Shown here: positions 17,007 to 24,890 of the stretch, in pieces
Position numbering within the stretch: position 1 is the first letter of the stretch
Layout: each line of letters opens with the position of its first letter
DNA from: JAADGZ01 sp964596835
GTDB lineage: Bacteria > Pseudomonadota > Gammaproteobacteria > UBA6429 > Thiohalophilaceae
Reading direction: 5' to 3'
Assembly (NCBI GenBank): GCA_964596835.1
Contig: CAZQVV010000008.1
Location: 1 to 43,863 of the forward strand
Length of the DNA: 43,863 nucleotides
The notes under the pieces: generated by a model
Told to the model about the DNA's origin: nothing
Databases searched by the model: none
The model's input: the letters and a program-made list of their open reading frames with translations, nothing else
Position numbers and translations under genes: made by a program

Positions 17007-17113
17007 GTCCTTCGACAGGGCTCTCCTGAGCGGAGCCGAAGGGCTTCCTTCGACAAGCTTCCTTCGACAAGCTTCCTTCGACAAGCTTCCTTCGACAAGC
17101 TCAGGACGAACGG
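17007..17113. repeat. R3 repeat with four 14-bp tandem units
   Basis: CTTCCTTCGACAAG is repeated exactly four times at 17044-17099 and followed by CTCAGGACGAACGG. An older unit, with an insertion, precedes it. This is the longest array in the window and a likely length-variable locus. Confidence 0.85.
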
Positions 17114-17133
17114 TGGTTTAATCAGTTTCACTT

Positions 17134-17306
17134 CTGAGGTATCCCACTAATATTTTCTAAAAGCCAAAAGCTTATCTGTCCGCAAATGAACGCGAATATA
17201 CGCCAATAAAGGCAAAAGCATTCATGATTGTATTCTGCGGCGCAGACACCTCAACATAAAATATTGGCGTTTATTCGCGCTCATTGGCGGATATTTCTTT
17301 TTTCTC
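17134..17306. repeat. R2 MITE-like element, copy c
   Basis: Begins CTGAGGTATCCC, the R2 terminus. It carries the arms CCGCAAATGAACGCGAAT and ATTCGCGCTCATTGGCGG around a 60-bp centre. It abuts R3 on the left and R4 on the right, so the 502-bp gap between petC and the histidine kinase gene is almost entirely repeats. Confidence 0.75.
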
Positions 17307-17390
17307 GTTTGTACGCTCCGGCGTGGGAATGCATACCGGGATCAACGCATCGATCGAGGTGTGGGTTCCCACGCGGAGCGTAGGAACCAG
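17304..17390 (+). repeat. R4 REP pair, inverted copy
   Basis: The reverse complement of 13071-13157 over its whole length, including the spacer CCGGGATCAACGCATCGATC. Together the two copies bracket the cytochrome/petABC region in opposite orientation. Confidence 0.78.
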
Positions 17391-17461
17391 TAATCGTGTT
17401 TACCCCGAGGTGCCGTAAGACACGGTATCTTATTCAGGCTTGACGGAAGGCGGGACCGATA

Positions 17462-18844
17462 TTAAGCGCTGTTAATGGTCTGGCTGTGGGCCGGGGGGAA
17501 CTCGCAATGGACTCGAAGTCCAGGCTGGTTGTCTTCCAGCCTCAACGTCATGCCGTGAATTCCCGCCACCGCGGCCACCAGGCTCAGTCCCAGCCCGCTG
17601 CCGGGGGTGGTGCGGCTTTTTTCCAGCCGGTAGAAGCGATGGAATACCTGTTGACGTTCGCTTTCGGGAATGCCGGGACCACTGTCGGCAATGGTGATTC
17701 GGCTGCTATCGAGGCTGATTCGAATTTGCCCCTGTATGGGGGTGTATTTGATGGCATTGTCCAGCAGGTTGGCCATGGCCTGGAACAGCAGATCACGATC
17801 ACCCTGCCGGCGTACGTTGGTATCCGCCTGTAAGCTCAGAGACTGGCCTTTTTCTTCCGCCAGCGGTTCGTAGAGTTCAACGACGTCGTGCAGCAGGGCG
17901 CCCATGTCTATTTCGCAGAAGGCCTCTCTGCGTTGCCGGGTTTCAATATGGGCGATGCGCAGCAGGGCATTAAATGTTTTCAACAGGCCATCGGCTTCGC
18001 TAATAGACTGCTCAGCCAGCGTCGGATCCTGGGCGGCTTTTTCCTGTTCGGCACGCAGCAGTTCAAGCCGGTTGCGCAGCCGTGCCAAGGGTGTGCGTAG
18101 ATCGTGGGCAATGTTGTCGGAGACGCGTCGTACGTCATCCATCAGTTCTTCAATTCGGTCGAGCATGACATTGAGGTTGCCGGCCAGGGTATCAAATTCA
18201 TCACCGCTGTGTTGCCGGGGGATGCGGCGTGAGAGATCACCGTCAATGATCTCACGGCTGGTGGTGTTGATGGATTCGAGACGTTTTGCGACCCGGCGAT
18301 TGAGTACGAATCCGCCGATACCGCCCAGTACCAGGGTGATGACAAAGCCAAGAATCAGGGCGCGAATGATACGTCGTTGCGTTTCTTCCAGCTCGTAGAT
18401 GTCGCGCCCGACCAGCAGATGAAAATCGCCGGAGAGGGTAAAACTGCGTGCCCGGGCCAGGTGGATTTTATTTTTGCCAAGACCGGCATTTTCGAGCTGG
18501 AAATTCAGCCAGCCATCTTTATCGGCCTGGATTGTTGGCCAGCGATTGAGGTTGCCAGCGATAGGGGTGTTGATCGCCGTGGTCAGCAGGTAGATGGAGG
18601 AGCCGGTGGGTTTGCGCGAGAGCCGTTCGTTGATGACATTGATCAGACCGGCGAGGCCATCCATGTCATAACGTTCTTCCAGACCGGTGATCTCGGCGGC
18701 AATCGTGGCATCGGCTTGCCGTGACATGTAGGCTGCGGTTGACCAGTAAATAAACCACAACAGCAGCAATACCGAGGTGCCGAACAGGGCCATGTAGGTC
18801 AGGGCCAGGCGGAAGCTGAAGCTGCGCAGCAGGCGGGGGGGCAT
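17462..18844 (-). CDS. Sensor histidine kinase of a two-component system
   Basis: A 460-residue membrane kinase. TM1 is about residues 11-35, a periplasmic sensor domain of about 120 residues has no motif I recognise, and TM2 is about 160-181. HAMP follows to about 235, then the dimerisation/phospho-acceptor helix NIAHDLRTPLARLRNRLELL (His 247) and an HATPase domain with LLDNAIKYTP, ADSGPGIPE, FHRFYRLEKSRTTPGSGLGL. It lies three bases downstream of the response regulator stop, so the pair is one operon. The build resembles the small-sensor kinases of metal- or envelope-stress systems (CusS/QseC-like), but the signal cannot be read from sequence. Confidence 0.92.
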   Translation of the reverse strand: MPPRLLRSFSFRLALTYMALFGTSVLLLLWFIYWSTAAYMSRQADATIAAEITGLEERYDMDGLAGLINVINERLSRKPTGSSIYLLTTAINTPIAGNLNRWPTIQADKDGWLNFQLENAGLGKNKIHLARARSFTLSGDFHLLVGRDIYELEETQRRIIRALILGFVITLVLGGIGGFVLNRRVAKRLESINTTSREIIDGDLSRRIPRQHSGDEFDTLAGNLNVMLDRIEELMDDVRRVSDNIAHDLRTPLARLRNRLELLRAEQEKAAQDPTLAEQSISEADGLLKTFNALLRIAHIETRQRREAFCEIDMGALLHDVVELYEPLAEEKGQSLSLQADTNVRRQGDRDLLFQAMANLLDNAIKYTPIQGQIRISLDSSRITIADSGPGIPESERQQVFHRFYRLEKSRTTPGSGLGLSLVAAVAGIHGMTLRLEDNQPGLRVHCEFPPAHSQTINSA

Positions 18845-18847
18845 GGA

Positions 18848-19537
18848 TTACCCGGATTCCGGCGCCGGTTCGTGCAGACAATAGCCAGCGCCGCGCACGG
18901 TCTGCAACAGGGCTGGCTCAAAATCCCGATCGATCTTGTTGCGCAACCGGCTGATGTGTACATCGATGATGTTGGTCTGTGGATCGAAGTGATAATCCCA
19001 AACGCTTTCCAGCAGCATGGTGCGGGTGACGATCTGACCGGCGTGCTGTAACAGAAATTCGAGGATGACATATTCGCGGGGTTGTAGATTAATGGTTTTG
19101 CCGGCCCGTTTGACCGTGTGCGTCAGCCGATCCAGCTCCAGATCGGCTACCTTCAGGAGGCGGATGTCGGGCTTTGTTTCCCCGCGCCGCAGCAGCGCCT
19201 CGATACGCGCCAATAGTTCGGAAAAAGCGAAGGGTTTGACCAGGTAGTCGTCACCCCCCGCCTTCAGACCCTGTACCCGGTCATCCACTTCGCCCAGGGC
19301 GCTGAGAATAATCACCGGCGTCTGCCGGTCCGAACCGCGTAACGTTTTCAGGATCGAAAGGCCGTCAAGCGCAGGCAACATGCGATCAAGAATAAGGATG
19401 TCGTAGTTGTTTTCCAACGCCATAAACAGACCATCCTTGCCGTCAAAAGCCTGATCGACCGTATGCCCGTGTTCTTTCAGGCCTTTGGTAATGTAGGCGG
19501 CTGTTTCGATGTCGTCTTCGATGACAAGGATGCGCAT
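18848..19537 (-). CDS. OmpR/PhoB-family response regulator
   Basis: A 229-residue regulator. The receiver domain starts MRILVIEDDIE, with the phospho-acceptor Asp in DILILDRMLP and the conserved Lys in LVKPFAFSE. The winged-helix DNA-binding domain (about residues 125-222) has LQPREYVILEFLLQHAG and TNIIDVHISRLRNKID. The frame is open 34 codons upstream to 19639, but the receiver fold begins at the ATG at 19537. It is first in the operon with the kinase gene. The target genes are unknown; the petABC, Cyc2-like and BamE-like genes on either side are the first to consider. Confidence 0.92.
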   Translation of the reverse strand: MRILVIEDDIETAAYITKGLKEHGHTVDQAFDGKDGLFMALENNYDILILDRMLPALDGLSILKTLRGSDRQTPVIILSALGEVDDRVQGLKAGGDDYLVKPFAFSELLARIEALLRRGETKPDIRLLKVADLELDRLTHTVKRAGKTINLQPREYVILEFLLQHAGQIVTRTMLLESVWDYHFDPQTNIIDVHISRLRNKIDRDFEPALLQTVRGAGYCLHEPAPESG

Positions 19538-19647
19538 GCTGTTTGTCTCAGAGTTTTGGGACACCCCGTCCCTGTTACTAAATGATAGCAGGATTGTGAG
19601 CATACCTGTTCGTAACTGAAGGGAGGGTGGATATAACATTAAACATT

Positions 19648-19775
19648 GTTAATCCGGCAAAGGCTGCTTGCAGCGAATAACAGCAGGATGGGTAGAGCGA
19701 AGGGCGAAGTCCAGTAGGGAAACCCATCAGTATGCTACCACTTAATACCCCGCCAGCTTGCTGCGGGGTTGTTGA
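19648..19775 (+). repeat. R1 element, copy b
   Basis: Retains hairpin 1 (GGCTGCTTGCAGCG), the GATGGGT/ACCCATC middle hairpin and hairpin 3 (CCCCGCCAGCTTGCTGCGGGG). The left end is diverged. It fills most of the gap between the response regulator and the BamE-like gene. Confidence 0.8.
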
Positions 19776-19819
19776 GTTGGGGATAACAGTACAGTATGGA
19801 AAAGTGGTGAAAGGTTTAT

Positions 19820-20284
19820 TTACCAGCGGCGAAAGGGAGGCTCTTGCCAGCCGGTTACTTTACCCGTGTGCCCCAGCATAACCGAGCCGTTACCGATACC
19901 GGGATAGGTGTAATACCAGAGCGTTTGCCGGTCAAGCTTGATTTTTGAAGCAGGATCGCCCAGTAACCGGCGTAGTTCCGTTTTCGATAACCCGCGGCGC
20001 AGTTGCGTCCAGCCCGTGCGTAGCTTCTCACTTTCCTGAAGTGCCGTCAGTTTGGGCTGTGCGCGAGGGGAGGCCGTTAGCGGGGGGGTGTTGGCGTCCA
20101 GTGGTGGCAAGCGTGACTGGACCCTTTTCTCCAGGCGATCCAGCCGTTTATTCAGCGCATCGATCTGCGCCTGCATACGGGTAATCTGTGGGTTGATCCC
20201 GGCCGGCAGGCTGTCCGCCGCCTGCGCCGCGAACGGTGCCAGCATCATCCAGAGTGCGATCCCGCGATAAGGCGCCTTTTTCAC
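19820..20284 (-). CDS. Exported protein with coiled coil and BamE/OmlA-like C-terminal domain
   Basis: About 154 residues. A signal peptide (KKAPYRGIALWMMLAPFAAQA) is followed by a short coiled coil (INPQITRMQAQIDALNKRLD and on, about 30 residues) and a Pro/Thr-rich linker. The C-terminal domain is of SmpA/OmlA type: LRRGLSKTELRRLLGDPASK, then LWYYTYPG and the closing GKVTGW. Such domains occur in BamE and other envelope proteins. There is no lipobox Cys at the cleavage site, so it is probably periplasmic rather than a lipoprotein. I choose the GTG at 20284 because it opens straight into the signal peptide; a TTG at 20317 would add 11 residues and overlap element B. No ATG is suitable. Confidence 0.7.
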   Translation of the reverse strand: MKKAPYRGIALWMMLAPFAAQAADSLPAGINPQITRMQAQIDALNKRLDRLEKRVQSRLPPLDANTPPLTASPRAQPKLTALQESEKLRTGWTQLRRGLSKTELRRLLGDPASKIKLDRQTLWYYTYPGIGNGSVMLGHTGKVTGWQEPPFRRW

Positions 20285-20299
20285 TCTGTTATTACAGGA

Positions 20300-20438
20300 C
20301 TTAATGATGTGAACCAATCATGTCATTGTCTGTCAGATATTGAGTAGTAAAGCTAAACTTGCTGGGATCTTCCCTATCCCCCCCACAGTGGGGGGGAAGG
20401 GAAGCAAACCCGATAGTAACCTTAGGCTACGTTTTTTT
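20300..20438 (+). ncRNA. Candidate structured RNA element B with terminal T-run
   Basis: The second copy of the element at 13222. The outer stem pairs AGTA-AA-GCTAA (20346-20356) with TTAGGCTAC (20422-20430, one bulged G). The inner hairpin pairs TTCCC (20370-20374) with GGGAA (20399-20403), extended by a seven-C/seven-G stem. Relative to copy A, the outermost inner-hairpin pair changes from G-C to T-A, a compensatory change. The loop strings TTGCTGGGATC and GCAAACCCGATAGTA are identical. Seven T residues follow the outer stem (20432-20438), as in an intrinsic terminator, so copy B could be a free-standing small RNA ending head-on against the Cyc2-like gene. Alternatively it is simply the 3' hairpin of that gene. 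Confidence 0.4.
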
Positions 20439-20447
20439 CTGCGGTAA

Positions 20448-21794
20448 TTACCACATCCACCAGGCGTTCAGGTACAGGGTGTTATTGTCTGACGCATTGC
20501 GCCCTGAACCGTCATAGTTGCTGCTGGCGCCATTGAACTTCGTGTAGTTTGTGTACTGAATTGAGAACTTGGTGTTTTCCCACGGCAGGTAGTCGGCTTC
20601 GGCGATGAAGCCGGCGCTATCAGGGTTGTTGGTTCTGTTAGCACTATAAAGTGTCGCGTTCGTAGTTCCCTGGGTGTTGAAATACCCCAGTGTGAGCTTG
20701 CCGTCATGACCAAGCTCGTAGTTGCCGTCGATGCGGGTTTGCTTCAGGGTATTGTCGGGGCTGCTCGCGACCGTTGAATCAAGCGTCTGAGCCTCATGGA
20801 TGTAAACGGCATGCAGGGTGAACTGGTTGCTATTACCCATGGGGTGCTGGTAGGTGGCATCCACAGCCACGTCCAGATACTTGTCAGCTACACTTGCTAT
20901 ACCATTAGCAGGCGTTCCATCTACAGTTCTGCCACCTAAGTAACTGGCGCGTAAGGCGTAGGTGCCGATCTCCAGATAGCCCATATTCGAAAGGTTCTTC
21001 TGCCAGGCCAAGCGTACGTAGGGGGCGAGGCCCTCTATCGAACCAACAGAGTTTGGAGAAGCGGCACCGGATCCCTGCATGGCGGTGCGGTAGAAACTCA
21101 CCATGCCGTACCACTGGTTATCCCACAGGGCATACGCGCCCAGACCCGCACCCATGAGACTATTGACGAGAACATCGGCATCCGGACCAGGAGTTCCGTT
21201 TTCAGTATCAGGAGCCGCATAGGGGAATCTGAACGCTGGTGTGGTGTGCCAGACGTCTTCCATACCCGGCATGTTGTTCAGAGTTGCACCGTAGACCAGG
21301 GTTTTGCCACCGAGTGTGCCGCGGTTGGCGTAACGAAAGTCCGCCATGTCAAAACCGAACCCACCACCAGTCGGCTGGTCGTAGGTGACCTGCAGGAAGG
21401 CGCCCATGTGCTTGGTCAACGCTCCGGCATAGTAGATACTAAATTCCTGCGGGAATTCCACGCTGTTGTTTTGTTTGAGTTTGCCACTTGAGTTAGTCGT
21501 CTTCTTGTTCAGGTGGGTGAATCCGGTCTGTAACATGACCGAGATCGGTAAGGCTTTATTTAAACTAAGGTTTTTCCCCTTGACCTGGGGCAGACTGGTC
21601 ATGGTGTAACCGTTCAGTTTAAAGCTGCGCCCGAAAGCGGTCAGTTCTGGAAATACCGTATGGCAGCTCTGGCAGGGCATGCCCGTTTGGCGCGCAAAAC
21701 TGGGGACCGCCTGTGCCGACATGGCCGTCAGGCAAAGCGCCAGGGACAGTAGGGATAAAATATACAGACGTGTACGAGATATAACGGTATGCAT
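20448..21794 (-). CDS. Outer-membrane cytochrome c-porin fusion, Cyc2-like architecture
   Basis: A 448-residue exported protein. A signal peptide (to about residue 30) is followed by FARQTGMPCQSCHTVFPELT, with a single haem-c site CQSCH, and FGRSFKLNGYTM. About 380 residues of alternating beta-strand sequence follow and end in the aromatic residue W, as in outer-membrane beta-barrels. An N-terminal monohaem plug fused to a barrel is the layout of Cyc2, the outer-membrane iron oxidase of acidophilic and neutrophilic Fe(II) oxidisers. The FARQTG and FGR..K..GYT words also resemble that family. Whether this protein oxidises iron or serves another extracellular redox reaction is not shown. An FNR-type box and 9-bp tandem repeats lie upstream. 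Confidence 0.8.
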   Translation of the reverse strand: MHTVISRTRLYILSLLSLALCLTAMSAQAVPSFARQTGMPCQSCHTVFPELTAFGRSFKLNGYTMTSLPQVKGKNLSLNKALPISVMLQTGFTHLNKKTTNSSGKLKQNNSVEFPQEFSIYYAGALTKHMGAFLQVTYDQPTGGGFGFDMADFRYANRGTLGGKTLVYGATLNNMPGMEDVWHTTPAFRFPYAAPDTENGTPGPDADVLVNSLMGAGLGAYALWDNQWYGMVSFYRTAMQGSGAASPNSVGSIEGLAPYVRLAWQKNLSNMGYLEIGTYALRASYLGGRTVDGTPANGIASVADKYLDVAVDATYQHPMGNSNQFTLHAVYIHEAQTLDSTVASSPDNTLKQTRIDGNYELGHDGKLTLGYFNTQGTTNATLYSANRTNNPDSAGFIAEADYLPWENTKFSIQYTNYTKFNGASSNYDGSGRNASDNNTLYLNAWWMW

Positions 21795-21929
21795 AAAACC
21801 TCACTTGCTAAGTGGTTAGCTGGTATATATAGATGGATGGTTGGGTGCTACGGCACTCATGAAACGCCAGTTGCGGCTGAACAGCGCCTGGTTACGATTA
21901 TCGCTTGATTATTCGCAACAGGCCATGCC

Positions 21930-21977
21930 AACATATTAATATAATTGAATATGTTAAACATGTTAAACATGTTAACC
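21930..21977. promoter_or_regulatory. Tandem 9-bp repeats and palindrome upstream of the Cyc2-like gene
   Basis: ATGTTAAAC occurs three times head to tail (21951-21977, last copy ATGTTAACC). AACATAT and ATATGTT form an inverted repeat at 21930-21955. The phased AT-rich repeats look like binding sites for a multimeric regulator. The regulator is unknown. Confidence 0.45.
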
Positions 21978-21996
21978 GTAGGGCTACTAAAATTCG

Positions 21997-22010
21997 TTGA
22001 CCTAAATCAA
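21997..22010 (-). promoter_or_regulatory. FNR/CRP-type box upstream of the Cyc2-like gene
   Basis: TTGACCTAAATCAA differs from the FNR consensus TTGAT-N4-ATCAA at one position. It lies about 200 bp upstream of the Cyc2-like start, in a 301-bp region that also holds the 9-bp repeats. It would tie expression of this cytochrome to oxygen or redox state. Confidence 0.5.
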
Positions 22011-22095
22011 TTTTTTTGCTGAATCACCAGAAATTCCGCCATCGGGACAGGATAATATCGATACAGACAGGCGCCCGTGAAATGCTTCTGATGGC

Positions 22096-24675
22096 TTACT
22101 TCGCCATCATTCTGTAACGGGTCAGGGTGGGATACACTTTCCAGTTCTGCACCCAGTCTTCAAATATATCGGCGCTCATGGGTCGGGATATAAAATAACC
22201 CTGTAGTTTATCACAGCGAAGAATCTCCAGCAAATCCAGAATTTGCTGATCTTCCACACCCTCGGCGACCACACTCAACCCAAGGTTGTGGGCCAGTTCG
22301 ATGATCGAGCGCACGAGTACCGCGTCATGGTCATTCTTGCACATGTCGATGACGAAGGACTTGTCGATTTTCAGTTCATGGATGGGTAGCTTTTTCAGGT
22401 AGGAAAGAGAGGAAAAGCCGGTGCCGAAGTCATCTACCGCCAGCTCGATCCCCATACCGGCCAGTTGGTTCAGGGTTTCAATCGCATGTTCGGGATCGGC
22501 CATCATTACGCTTTCGGTGACTTCCAGCAGCAGATATTGTGGGCCGAGGGCGCAATCTTCAAACAGGTTCTTGATGTAGCCGGCCAGCCGGGGATCCTGC
22601 AAATCCCAGGTTGACAGATTTACGGCAACGCTGAGTTCGTGTCCCTGCTGAACCCAGTGGGCGCATTGTTGCATGGCGGCCTTCAGCACCCAGCGGGTGA
22701 GCTTATTGATCATCCCGGTCTTTTCGGCCAGTGGAATCAGCTCAGCCGGTGGGATAAAACCATGTTCGGGATGTTGCCAGCGCAACAGGGCTTCAGCACC
22801 GGTGACCCGGCCTGATTTAACATCAATCTTGGGCTGGTAATGCAGACGGAGTTTATTTTGGTCCAGTGCATTATGAAAATCACTGACCAGGGTAAGACGA
22901 TTAACGCTATTGGGATCCCGTTCCGGATCGTAGATCAAATAACCGCATGATCGTCGCTTACTTTCATACATGGCGACATCGGCGCAACGAATCAGAGTGT
23001 CGGGATCTTCACCGTGCAGAGGGTACAGGGCAATCCCGATACTGCCGCCGATGTGTAATTGAAAACTGTCAATTTTCAGGGGTTCCTGCAGACTTTGTAC
23101 AATTCGCTGTGCGACTTCTTCGGCATAATCAAGCGTCACGCCGGACAACAGCAGGGCAAATTCATCGCCCCCGAGGCGGGCGACAAAATCGGTTTGCCGC
23201 AGGCAGGAAAGAAGGCGTCTGGATACTTCCTGCAGAACCCGGTCACCCAGTTGATGACCCAGGGTATCGTTGATTTCCTTGAAGCGATCCAGATCCAGCA
23301 ACAGCATGGCAATGGATAATTTCCGCGAACTGATGCGGATGATTTCCTTTTCAATGTGATTGATAAGCTGGATCCGGTTGGGCAGGCTGGTCAGGGCGTC
23401 ATGGGTAGCCTGATATTTCAGTTGGCGTTGGCGTTCACGAATTTTTTGGGAAGTTTCGGTAAAGGCCTGGATCAGATCGCGGGTTTCATCCAGTTGTGCG
23501 GAGGGCATATTTTCAATACCGGCATCATGCTCCCAGATTTCGGATCGAAGCGCCCGGGTAACGATACTGACAGGTTGCAGAATTTTACGCTGTAGCATGT
23601 AATAACCGGCAAGAATGGCCAGCAGAAGCAGTGCGACCAGTCCCCAGAGCGCATATGTGCCACTTCTGGCGACCCGGGTCAGGCTGTTGAGATCCTCTGA
23701 AAATGAGTGTTCAAGATGTTGGTCAAGCAGCAGCAGGTGATGCCAGATTTTGTCATATAGAGGCTCGACAGTGTTTTTTATAAAAGGGACATCCGCACGC
23801 CATTCGCCGGATTCATGCGCGGCTTTCGTATTCTGATAAGCCGCCCACCACTTGTTAGCGGTGCGTTTCATCTCGATAAGCGACTGGCTGTCCTGTAATC
23901 CAAGCTGTCCCTGCTGTTCTTTCCTGTCCAGCCTCCCCAGCAAATGCTGGATATGTTCGTACTGTATTTTAATATCACTTGCAAATGTCCGGATCCGGGA
24001 TTTTGAGCTGCCGAAGCTGCCGAAGTTACCCGTGAGAAGTAACAGGTTGCGTCGAAAATGGCTGATCATACCTACCCATTCGCGTTGGCAGGCCTCGAAC
24101 AGCTCATGAATTTCACGTTGAGACGGATCCATGCCGGTGGTATTGGTTTCGCTCAGACTCAGGCTTACGGCAGTATAGAAATTTTGGTTGCTAACAAACA
24201 TGACCTTCTGGAGAATAGCGGTAGCCGGGAACAGGCGATCAACATGGCTGCGTATTCCGGCCAGCTTATCCGATGCCTGCTTCAGCATACTGATATCGGT
24301 GTATAGCTGTTTTATCTCCTTCTTAAGCTCCACCCTGTGAATCCAGGATATTTTTTCCAGCATTGAGGTGTTGCGCAGGGCCGTATCAAAATAGCGGTTA
24401 AGTGTATGCTGGTACTTTTGCAGTGGCGTCAGCAGGAAGATGCTTTGCGTATCTTCAGCCTGCCTGATGGCATTATGGATTTTCCGGCTATATTCAATGA
24501 CCTCATTTCGAATCTTGATGTTAACGTGACTTTTGGCTTCGGTACGGGAGAGGTAGAACTGGGCTGTTCCGGCGCTACCGAGAATAACGAGCGTCAACAT
24601 ACCGGCCGTTGCAAGATAACGTCCGCGTAATGAGTTCAAAAACCCGAAACCTGATTTGAATTTGAACAAGGGCAT
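22096..24675 (-). CDS. Membrane GGDEF-EAL protein (cyclic di-GMP turnover)
   Basis: An 859-residue protein. TM1 is about residues 20-42, a mostly helical periplasmic sensor region spans 43-340, and TM2 is about 341-361. A HAMP-like linker follows, then a GGDEF domain with an intact GGDEF at 502-506 and the inhibitory I-site RQTD at 493-496. The EAL domain begins near residue 600 and has AEALLRWQHPEHGFIPP, the ligand Asp pair in DDFGTGFSSLSYL, and KIDKSFV. All catalytic words for both diguanylate cyclase and phosphodiesterase activity are present, so the net activity cannot be assigned. Transcribed alone, upstream of the Cyc2-like gene on the same strand. The ligand of the sensor region is unknown. 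Confidence 0.93.
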   Translation of the reverse strand: MPLFKFKSGFGFLNSLRGRYLATAGMLTLVILGSAGTAQFYLSRTEAKSHVNIKIRNEVIEYSRKIHNAIRQAEDTQSIFLLTPLQKYQHTLNRYFDTALRNTSMLEKISWIHRVELKKEIKQLYTDISMLKQASDKLAGIRSHVDRLFPATAILQKVMFVSNQNFYTAVSLSLSETNTTGMDPSQREIHELFEACQREWVGMISHFRRNLLLLTGNFGSFGSSKSRIRTFASDIKIQYEHIQHLLGRLDRKEQQGQLGLQDSQSLIEMKRTANKWWAAYQNTKAAHESGEWRADVPFIKNTVEPLYDKIWHHLLLLDQHLEHSFSEDLNSLTRVARSGTYALWGLVALLLLAILAGYYMLQRKILQPVSIVTRALRSEIWEHDAGIENMPSAQLDETRDLIQAFTETSQKIRERQRQLKYQATHDALTSLPNRIQLINHIEKEIIRISSRKLSIAMLLLDLDRFKEINDTLGHQLGDRVLQEVSRRLLSCLRQTDFVARLGGDEFALLLSGVTLDYAEEVAQRIVQSLQEPLKIDSFQLHIGGSIGIALYPLHGEDPDTLIRCADVAMYESKRRSCGYLIYDPERDPNSVNRLTLVSDFHNALDQNKLRLHYQPKIDVKSGRVTGAEALLRWQHPEHGFIPPAELIPLAEKTGMINKLTRWVLKAAMQQCAHWVQQGHELSVAVNLSTWDLQDPRLAGYIKNLFEDCALGPQYLLLEVTESVMMADPEHAIETLNQLAGMGIELAVDDFGTGFSSLSYLKKLPIHELKIDKSFVIDMCKNDHDAVLVRSIIELAHNLGLSVVAEGVEDQQILDLLEILRCDKLQGYFISRPMSADIFEDWVQNWKVYPTLTRYRMMAK

Positions 24676-24762
24676 TCCACGCTATTAAATCTGTCAGTTC
24701 AGAACACATCGATATCTGTTATTTATCGGCGACATAGAACGGTTCTTTAATCGCGGGTTGCT

Positions 24763-24842
24763 GGGGGTATCGTCTCCCCACGAATATTTTTCGGAATGAC
24801 CGTTCGTCCTGAGCCTGTCGAAGGAAGCTTGTCGAAGGACAA
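24763..24842. repeat. R2 fragment joined to an inverted R3 repeat
   Basis: GGGGTATCGTCTCCCCACGAATATTT is an R2 end. It stops abruptly and is followed by GTTCGTCCTGAGCCTGTCGAAGGA and a second unit, which is R3 in reverse orientation. It lies between the GGDEF-EAL and acyl-CoA synthetase genes. Confidence 0.65.
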
Positions 24843-24890
24843 ATAGATTAAGCACTCTATTCACAGTATTTCCATGCTCATGGTCCGACC

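Noticed and set aside
17462..19537. PhoR/PhoB pair controlling the Pho-box-like site
   Set aside because: The kinase has a two-helix periplasmic sensor and HAMP and lacks the PAS-type PhoR layout; the regulator is nearer the CusR/QseB type.
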